Below are positions 56,582-64,000 of a stretch of 64,000 nucleotides of DNA, in pieces. The translations under genes and the position numbers were made by a program. The stretch's first letter is position 1. Every line of letters begins with the position of its first letter. The DNA comes from Bicyclus anynana (taxonomy: Eukaryota; Arthropoda; Insecta; Lepidoptera; Nymphalidae), in assembly GCF_947172395.1 (NCBI RefSeq), contig NC_069106.1:1860001-1924000 (forward strand). The letters are read 5' to 3'. The notes under the pieces are model-generated. The model saw only the letters and a program-made list of their open reading frames with translations, searched no databases and had not been told where the DNA came from.

Positions 56582-56884
56582 TACAGCCTTTCTTGATGAG
56601 TGCTGTTTACCAACAAATTAAAAATGAGGGTATAAATCACTAGTCATTTCACACCTAATAATAATAATTATAATTAACTTGTTCTTAAATTCATGAAAAT
56701 TAATTTGATTAGTAAGTTAAGAACATTTACATATGGTTAATTTATTTTATATAACATTTTATAAACATACATGATGATGATTTATTTGAACCATACATGA
56801 TTTAAAATAAATAAATTATGAAATGACATGCGTTTTCTACCTTAATTTCTTATTTCTTTGTTGGTAAACAGTATTCATCTGTAG
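56582..56884. mobile_element. MITE of the ACAGCCTTTCTTGA family, right end truncated
   Basis: The left end ACAGCCTTTCTTGATGAGTG is intact. The right end stops after GTTGGTAAACAGTATTCATC without the last bases. It lies in the receptor kinase first intron. Confidence 0.75.
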
Positions 56885-58017
56885 AACATTTTTTACAATT
56901 GATTACTATCAAGTTAATTTTTCGTGAGTAGCTTCATCTTGATGAGGTGATCAACTGTTTTTATTTATAAAAATTCTTGATTCTGGTAGCTAACTGAGTT
57001 ACCAGGAAATAAAAATTTGTGGGCGTTGAAACGAGATAATGTGGCTGTTGAGTTGTATAACTATTAATTAAGCAACAGTAAAGAAAACAGCTGGTTAGTA
57101 ACAACATTCAATAACCTAGTTATTGATACTAGTTGGGAGGAGGTTACCAAAAGTTGTCATCAAGTTTACAGTCAAAAGTATTGGTAGAATCAACTTGTAC
57201 TCATTCAAGTTAGCCCAATTCCATCTTAGACTGCATTGTCACTTAACATCGGATGAGACCGCACTGAAAAGCTAAATCATCATAGAATTAAAAAAAAATA
57301 TTGAAATATAATAATTGTTGGAAATGCAAGAATATTTATGATTCCACTATGGCTATTGGTCGACACTATATCTTTATTTAATGATATGTCTCTCTAACAT
57401 ACATTTACCATCTACATCTACCGACCACCTGTATATATAATGCATGTACCTGCAAATAAATAAATTGATTGATTGATTGATTGATAACTACTAACTTGAA
57501 TGTTAAGATGTTGTTTTTTTTATCTATTTATTATTTTTATTTCATTATTTATTGTTCTTTCCAAATGTAATAAAAAAAATCTTCAAATCTTAATAAAATA
57601 TCATCCTCAGAATATATTTCCTTAACTTATCACCTCCTAAGGCACTTAAGATAAAAATATATCAGAATTTTCAACTATTCAAATATCCTATCAACTTGAC
57701 AAATGCACTTCTTTAGATTTATACTAGAGTCTCAATATCAGACTATTTTAACAGCTGACTATTCTTCTTCTTCTTCTTCAAGATTCAAGATAATTGAAGT
57801 TATGTAAAAGTAGTTTTAAGGTGAGAAAGAAAAAACTTTCTTCAGACGTTTTCTATATTTTAAAACTAAAATACCGCTATAAGTTCATTATTAGATGCAT
57901 ATTTTCATAAGCTATCCGATGGCATAAAAATCAAATAAATGTTTTTTTTTGTGATACAGCTTTTGCGCTTAGCACGGCAGTATAGAGTCAGGCCTCTTGT
58001 TTTACAGAAGAAGTTAT

Positions 58018-58366
58018 ATTTTTTTTTTTTTTTTTATTATTTACAAGTTAGCCCTTGACTACAATCTCACCTGATGGTAAGTGATGATGCAGTCTAAGAT
58101 GGAAACGGGCTAACTTGTTAGGAGGAGGATGAAAATCCACACCCCTTTCGGTTTCTACACGGCATCGTACCGGAACGCTAAATCGCTTGGCGGTACGTCT
58201 TTGCCGGTAGGGTGGTAACTAGCTACGGCCGAAGCCTCCCACCAGCCAGACCTGGACAAATTAAGAAAATCTCAATCTGCCCAGTCGGGGATCGAACCCA
58301 GGACCTCCGTCTTGTAAATCCACCGCGCAAACCACTGCGCCACGGAGGCCGTCAAATATATGGAGC
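58018..58366 (-). mobile_element. SINE family A, full length
   Basis: This is the best-preserved reverse copy. It opens with a long T-run, includes the complete body, and ends with box B (GGGATCGAACCCAGG) and the head CACTGCGCCACGGAGGCCGT. Confidence 0.88.
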
Positions 58367-58568
58367 TTAGACCCACCACACTACTTCAGTAGGGGCAAGT
58401 TTAGGATGATGATATTAAACTCTTATGATCAAACAGTCTTAGAAGAGATAAACAAATACAAGTTGATACACAAAGAACAATTTCTGAAACATCTTCTATT
58501 GTGAAAAGAGTCAAGTAGTTGAAGCAAGCTGACATGCTCGACTCTGTGTTTTACTACCAGACTTGAAG

Positions 58569-58872
58569 ACAGCCTCTGTGATGCAGTATATGGGGTGGAT
58601 TTACAAGACGGAGATCCTCAAACCAGATTGGGGACTTCTCAATTGGTCCAGGTCTGACTAGTGGGAGGCTTCGGCTGTGGCTAGTTACCACCCTACCGGC
58701 AAAGACGTACTGCCAACTATTTAGGGTTCCGGTACGATTTCGTTTAGAAACCGAAAGGGGTGTGGATTTAATCCTACTCCTAGCAAGTTAGCCCGCTTCT
58801 GTCTTAGATTGCATCATCACTGACCATCAGCTGAGATAGTTGACAAGGGCTAACTTGTAGAGAATAAAAAAA
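58569..58872 (+). mobile_element. SINE family A, diverged
   Basis: The head (CCTCTGTGATGCAGTATATG) and box B are badly eroded. The body GTGGGAGGCTTCGGCTGTGG and AAAGACGTACTGCC, and the A-rich tail, are clear. Confidence 0.75.
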
Positions 58873-59342
58873 GTCTATAGGTCGTCAACAGTTTGATAAC
58901 GTTAGGTAGGTACTACGAACGTTCAGATGGTCCGATTTACTTCGATAAATAAAAACCCAGTCGGCGCGTCTTTGTTATTGCAAAGTGTTTACATTATTAT
59001 CAGTGACGTACTCGCGCCCGAACTAACGAGCGCGTGCGCACATTGCCCAGTGGCGTGAACAAAACTAATAACTAGGGTAGGTAAAAAAAGAAAGAAAAGT
59101 GCCACACATCACAATATCTCCAGTACACCATGACATCCAGGACAATACCCTGCGATGTGTGGCATAACCCAGAAAATATTAACCCACCACGCTGATATAC
59201 GTAGAGGTATAAAAGGCACCAAACAAATAATCAAGTCTTTTCTTTACAATATAAGTTTTAATTTTTTAGAAATACTTTTCATCATAATTAAATAGTAAGC
59301 AGATATCTTCGGATTGACTTAACGGATCTTGTTCGTATAACA

Positions 59343-59600
59343 CATCATCATCATTGATACCCCATATTCGGCTCACTGTTGAGTACGGGTCTCTCAGAAC
59401 GAGAGGGGTTAGGCCAATACGTAGTCCATCACCACCCAATGCGGATTGGCAGAATTGAGAATTTTCATAATTTTCTACATGTGTGAAGTCTGCCAATCCG
59501 CATTTAGCCAGCGTGGTGGACTATTGGCCTAACCCCTCTCATTCTGAGAGGAGACTCGTGCTCAACTTGTGAGCGGAATATGGGTTGTTAATGATGACGA
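59343..59600. mobile_element. Inverted pair of SINE family B 3' halves
   Basis: The minus 3' half (59343 to about 59470) meets the plus 3' half (about 59470-59600), outer ends ATTGATACCCCATATTCGGC and GGAATATGGGTTGTTAATG. It has the same overall arrangement as 15001-15375 but a different junction. Confidence 0.75.
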
Positions 59601-59766
59601 TTATTCTCAGTTGGTAGTGCAGTGGCTATCAACAGAGAGGTCATGGGTTCGATTCCTATTTCGGGTCAAATTAGGATTTTATATTTGCTAAATTGGCTCA
59701 GGTCTGTTCTGGTTGTAGCCTTCGGCCGTGGCTAGTTACCACCTTGTGAGCAAAGAATAAAAAAAA
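59600..59766 (+). mobile_element. SINE family A variant with a different tRNA-like head
   Basis: A tRNA-like head (CAGTTGGTAGTGCAGTGGCT, then box B GGGTTCGATTCC) leads into the family A body (GCCTTCGGCCGTGGCTAGTT) and a short A-rich tail. The head sequence differs from the main family. Confidence 0.6.
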
Positions 59767-59792
59767 GACGTATCGCTAAGCGGTTTAGTTTT

Positions 59793-60118
59793 TGACGAAC
59801 TCCGTGGCGTAGTGGTATGCGCGGTGGATTTACAAGACGGAGGTCCTGGGTTCGATCCCCGGCTGGGCCGATCGAGGTTTTCTTAATCGGTCCAGGTCTG
59901 GCTGGTGGGAGGCTTCGGCCGGCTAGTTACGACCCTAGGGACAAAGAAGTACCGCTAAGCGATTTAGCGTTCCAGTACGATGTCGTGTAGAAACCGAAAG
60001 GTGTGTGGATTTTCATCTTCCTCCTAACAAGTTAGCCCGCTTCCATCTTTGATTGCATCATCACTTACCATCAGGTGAGATTGTAGTCAAGGGCTAACTT
60101 GTAAAGAATGAAAAAAAA
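59793..60118 (+). mobile_element. SINE family A, full length
   Basis: The head CTCCGTGGCGTAGTGGTATG and box B GGTTCGATCCCCGG are present, with an intact body and A-rich tail. It lies directly after the variant copy ending near 59766. Confidence 0.88.
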
Positions 60119-60204
60119 CATCAGAGATATGGGTAGAATACACTCTGCATCGTTACTTATCATCAGGTGAAATCGCACTCAAAGCTTCAAGGGTTTACTT
60201 GTCT

Positions 60205-60524
60205 ATACTTCTATACTTATATTATTAAGAGGAAAACTTTGTTTGTATGTTTGTAAGTTTGTATGTTTGTTTGTTTGTTTGTAATGAATAGGCTGAAAAA
60301 CTAATGGACCGATCTTAAAAATTACACCTTGTGTCCGGAAAACCCAAATATCTTACGGAACCCTATTTTTTTTCCAAAATAAAATTTAGCCTATGTTACT
60401 TGTGGATAATGTAGCTTTCGAATGGTGAAAGAAGTTTCAAAATCGGTCCAATAGTTTTTGAGCCTATTCATTACAATCAAACATAAAAACAAAGTTTTCC
60501 TCTTTATAATATTAGTATAGATAG
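60205..60524. mobile_element. Helitron 5' ends in inverted arrangement
   Basis: The left ACTTATATTATTAAGAGGAA with AAAACTTTGTTTGTATG mirrors the right CAAAGTTTTCCTCTTTATAA with TATTAGTATAGA. Two Helitron 5' ends face outwards, giving a foldback of about 320 bp. Confidence 0.65.
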
Positions 60525-60912
60525 AACCATAAAATGTTGCAATAGGTCTTATAAATATCTACAAAAAAGTCCGCGACACACTATACCTATCTATGTCGAG
60601 TGAGGCACAAGGGTGAGGATAGGAGTAGTTGAAATTTTACAACGAGTTTCACGCGGGCGAAGTCGCGGGAGTTCGCTAGTCATTGAATAAAATCAAATAG
60701 CTTACTCTACTTACGTATAGTAGGAGCATGGCTGACAGACTTCAGCTTTTGTAGAATGACGAAGGTGTGGCCACCGCAGGTTCTAAGACCGATATCACAC
60801 TCACGGAAGTCGGTAATTTCTTTTTATCTTAATTGCTTGACGTAGGCGCCAACAGAAGCAAGTGATAAGGTACTGTAATGACTCATCCATCGCTTCTATT
60901 TTTATTAACCGA

Positions 60913-61206
60913 CTAGTGGACCCGGTCAAGCTTCGCTTTGACTTATGTGCAATTCTTCCCTATCCCTACTCTACACTACTGTACCCCTACCATACCCTAC
61001 CCCTTGACTCTTAAACGTTTGTATGGGAAATAGAAAAGGGTTGTTTTTATGGTTTTCCCGGCAATTATTCTAATTTTTCTCACCTTTTAAACCTTCCCTA
61101 TATCTCCACGAACATTTGAAGACCAAGATAAGATAAATCTGTTCAGCCGTTCTCGAGGTTTAGCGAGACTAACGAACAGCAATTCATATTTATATATGTA
61201 TATAGA
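60913..61206 (-). mobile_element. Helitron-like element (CTAG-GGACCCGGTCAAGC family)
   Basis: It opens CTAGTGGACCCGGTCAAGCT; the interior and terminal TATATAGA match 31663-31949. Confidence 0.72.
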
Positions 61207-61249
61207 TTAAAAAAAAAAATATTGAGAAATAATACAATAAAAAAAAATA

Positions 61250-61720
61250 AAAAAATCAAAATTAATTTATTTCAAGTAGTCTCAGTTTACACACACTTTT
61301 GAAATATCAGGATTATATCATAGTTTAATTTAATCTAATGGTGGTATTAATAGTCGAAAACTTAAAATTAAAGTTACAAGGGTTCCAAAAGCGCCTTGGT
61401 CCGAGAAGAGCCCACAACAAACTCAGCCAAGGTTTATTAATAAGGAACTTATGAGTATCCTAATAACTATACAAATCATGCCCACGTGGAATGGTGGCAA
61501 GAATACTGGCTGCATTTCCGCGCTGGACAACCAGGCTGATCCTTTGCGCAAAAAATGAGCCAGCCCTTCTGTCACCAGTCGAGGCAACTTGTCCAAGAAA
61601 CTCGCACAGTAAGTCACCTTTCATCCAAAACAAACTGAATTGAAATCTCTTCATCCGTTCGGGAGTTATGGCGCTACAGACAGACAGACACGTCAAACTT
61701 ATAACACCTCTTTTTGAGTC
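61250..61720. mobile_element. LINE tail followed by a second dispersed repeat
   Basis: Up to about 61330 is a reverse LINE tail (TTATTTCAAGTAGTCTCAG). From 61380 a different repeat (CATGCCCACGTGGAATGGTG, CTGCATTTCCGCGCTGGACA, CAGACAGACAGACACGTC) is shared with 11640-11770 and 62750-62905. Short minus-strand ORFs here are not convincing genes. Confidence 0.6.
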
Positions 61721-61779
61721 GGGGGTTAAAAAAATATTATATTATTGTATGTACCATGAAATTTCACATCGATATTCTT

Positions 61780-61976
61780 TACAAGTAAGCCCTTGACTAC
61801 AATCTCACCTGGAAAATGGAAGCGGGATAACTTGTTAGAAGGAGGATGAAAATCCACACCCTTTTCGATTGCTACACGACATCGTACGGGAACGTTAAAT
61901 CGCTTGGCGGTACGTCTTTGCCGGTAGGATGGTAACTAGCAACCTAGTCGAAGCCTCCCTCCAGCCAGAGACACTC
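61780..61976 (-). mobile_element. SINE family A fragment
   Basis: The reverse tail block (AAGTAAGCCCTTGACTACAA) joins the CGCTTGGCGGTACGTCTTTG block with small deletions. The tRNA head is replaced at about 61976 by a Helitron 3' end. Confidence 0.7.
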
Positions 61977-62290
61977 GTGGATGAAGTCGCGGGCGCCTGC
62001 TAGTGCCTAGACGACGAGGTCCCCGATATCTAACGTCACCCGGACGTGGGTTTTCTAACTCACGATCTCGGGGGCGTCAGGACTGATTCACTCAGGAGGT
62101 TACACCCTCCTAAACGGCCTTCTAAGCCGAGGTCGGGGTCTCATAGGAGACGCCCTAAGAGGGCCGTTCCGTCCTCTATCTTTATTTCAGCCTTAGGGTC
62201 TCATCAGGCGATGCTTCTGCGCTCGTCCGAACCCCCCGGTGACGCCGCAGTGGTCCCATATGGACACGGCACTTACTCAACACGAAAAAA
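61977..62290. repeat. GC-rich island of unknown origin
   Basis: After a Helitron-like end (GAAGTCGCGGGCGCCTGCTA), about 300 bp of clearly GC-richer sequence follows (CCCGATATCTAACGTCACCC, GAGGTCGGGGTCTCATAGGA, CCCCCCGGTGACGCCGCAG). A 125-codon ORF at 62046-62423 is basic with no known domain. It is probably the 3' part of a non-LTR element, but I cannot classify it. Confidence 0.45.
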
Positions 62291-62542
62291 AAAAGTAACA
62301 AGTAGTAGGTACATAATAAATGGTAGAGAAATCTCTATATCAATGCTAAAGTTTTGTGAAAAAGCAAAAAAAATCCATTGTTATATTGTTGTTCCGTACA
62401 GTCCCAACAAAAGTTATGATTGAATGATTTTCGCAACTAACTAAAGTTGCCACAATAGTTTTCCCATCAAAGATTTCGTAAATGATCTATATTTTACTAA
62501 ACCAACTTCAAAAAAGTAGGTTGTGTTTTTTTATTTTATTTA

Positions 62543-62742
62543 CTAGCGGACGACCGCGACTTCGTCCGCGTGAAACTCGATTTAAACTTTCAACTACCCC
62601 TACCCTACCCGTAAAAAAAAAAGTAAAAAGTATCCTTCTCCTGGCTCTAAACTACCTCCCTGCCAATTTTCAGCTAAATCGGTTCAGCCGTTCTTGAGGT
62701 ATAAGTGGAGTAACTAACATGACTTTCTTTTATATATGTAGA
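62543..62742 (-). mobile_element. Helitron-like element, shortened
   Basis: It opens CTAGCGGACGACCGCGACTT; the interior matches 9310-9709 with a central deletion, ending at TATATGTAGA. Confidence 0.72.
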
Positions 62743-62749
62743 TTGAGAA

Positions 62750-62905
62750 AGAATACAATAAGGAACTTAAGCTAACTTATCCTAATAACTATACAAATCA
62801 TGTCTACGTGGAATGGTCGCAAGAATACTGGCTGCATTTCCGCGCTGGACAGCCAGGCTGATCCTTTGCGAAATAAGCCAGCCCTTCTGTCACCAGTCGA
62901 GGCAA
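62750..62905. repeat. Fragment of the CGTGGAATGGTGGCAAGAAT repeat
   Basis: It shares CATGTCTACGTGGAATGGTC and CTGGACAGCCAGGCTGATCC with 11640-11770, and CTTCTGTCACCAGTCGAGGC with 61560. Confidence 0.6.
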
Positions 62906-63107
62906 CTAGCTGAGGTTGTGTTATCAAAAAGGAATAAATAAATTGTCCCACCAACCTAGCATTTCCTCTCAGAAAAGAGAGATCGCTGTAGCGATAAGGC
63001 TGCCTTTGCATACTATTCGTAGTTTTAAGTTTCTCTTGACATCCGATAAAACTGTTCAGTTTTATTGGATAGTGGATGGCTGGCATAATACTAGCAGTCA
63101 AAAAAAA

Positions 63108-63401
63108 TATTTTGACTGCCTCCGTGGCACAGTGATAAGCGCGGTGGATTTACAAGATTCAGGTCCTGGGTTCGATCCCCGGCTGGGCTAATTGAGGTTT
63201 TCTTAATTGGTCCAAGTCTGGCTAGTGGGAGGCTTCGGCCGTGGCTAGTTACCACCCTATCGACAAAGACGTACCGCCATGCAGGGTGTGGATGTTCATC
63301 CTCCTCTTAACAAGTTAGCCCGCTTCCATTTCAGATTGCATCGTCACTTACCATCAGGTGAGATTGCTGTCAAGGGCGAACTTATAAAAGAATAAAAAAA
63401 A
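63108..63401 (+). mobile_element. SINE family A, near full length
   Basis: The head CCTCCGTGGCACAGTGATAA, box B GGGTTCGATCCC, the body with a short deletion near 63280, and the A-rich tail are all visible. Confidence 0.85.
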
Positions 63402-64000
63402 GCAGACGCCACGCTGTTTCACATGTTTCGTTCGATTTCGAAAAAATAAATATGCGATACAAGTATGTGTAAGTGATGTACCATGTCAATGGTACACCCA
63501 GCCCATTACATAATACCCTGCAGACTATTTTAACTATCAGACTATAGTGAAAGGACCTGTACATGGTAGAGTGTCTAGGCACATAACTATATATATAAAG
63601 AAAACCGTGTGATTTGATGAGGTCTGACATTTAAGGCACTTTAATTGCTGCATTAAGATCTTATATGGGTTTAAAAATGTCATTTATACGCCGGCTGAGT
63701 TAAATTCTTGATACATGTTAGAGCGCTTTCACACAGACCTTGAGTTGTCGTTGCGTTAAAGTATAAAAACTAAATGCATAAAAACTCACAACAATTTTCA
63801 TTTATTTATATCTAACAAAAAGTAACACCTTGACTGTGATTAGACATAAGCAGGCTTATTCACTATCTTGATCTTTGAAATTGAGACTCTATGTAAAGAT
63901 TTAATCCGCTGCTTTCTGGTTGATATCACATAGTAGGTAAATGACATTTTGTCAATTGATTTGATGTTTATTTTAATAGGTTGATAATAAAGACTAAAAT

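Larger units (their letters stand above)
55162..64000. other. Receptor kinase first intron (part), repeat-filled
   Basis: Apart from the SINEs, MITE and Helitrons listed, no further kinase exon is readable on the plus strand. Stretches 56885-58017 and 63402-64000 are AT-rich and featureless to my reading. Confidence 0.5.

Noticed and set aside
61423..61696. Minus-strand ORFs of 64 and 78 codons
   Set aside because: They cover a dispersed repeat also present at 11640 and 62750 and lack any protein family signature.
1..64000. CRISPR array, defence island or bacterial-type gene cluster
   Set aside because: Spliced eukaryotic genes, SINEs and LINEs throughout; the tandem repeats seen lack regular spacers.

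Overview
The window looks like nuclear DNA of a moth or butterfly (Lepidoptera). It is AT-rich, with small exons split by repeat-filled introns. It carries dense tRNA-derived SINEs, short Helitron-like elements ending in a GC hairpin plus CTAG, MITEs, and remnants of RTE-like and other LINEs. I saw no bacterial operon, CRISPR array, rRNA gene or functional tRNA gene.

Layout. 1-17.8 kb has no host gene I can support; it is a mosaic of SINEs, MITEs, Helitrons and LINE tails. 17.8-30.2 kb holds a seven-exon NDOR1-type diflavin reductase gene on the + strand. A complete six-exon IMP4 gene (20.4-25.2 kb, also +) sits inside its third intron. 32.1-42.7 kb is a minus-strand THOC3 gene (eight exons). 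Its first intron contains a nearly full-length R4/Dong-like non-LTR retrotransposon with an open 1191-residue ORF, flanked on both sides by TTA/TAA repeats. 43.98-44.75 kb (minus) holds a candidate small gene that I do not recognise: a mitochondrial-type N-terminus, a basic middle and a hydrophobic C-terminus, with one in-frame TAG and an RTE LINE fragment in its short intron. 45.7-50.0 kb (minus) is a three-exon TAF1B/Rrn7-like RNA polymerase I factor. At 55.1 kb (+) is the first coding exon of a GRK4/5/6-type receptor kinase; the rest of that gene must lie beyond 64 kb. 55-64 kb is otherwise repeats.

The host genes are housekeeping functions: Fe-S/diflavin electron transfer, small-subunit rRNA processing, mRNA export and rDNA transcription. 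The kinase is a signalling gene. IMP4 and TAF1B both serve ribosome production, but there is no sign of an operon or a dedicated system. The most unusual items are the nested same-strand gene, the Dong-like insertion into a TAA tract, the unrecognised small gene with its internal stop, and several very young inverted repeats. Exon boundaries were set by hand from GT/AG sites, reading phase and recalled family similarity; no transcript or database search was possible.
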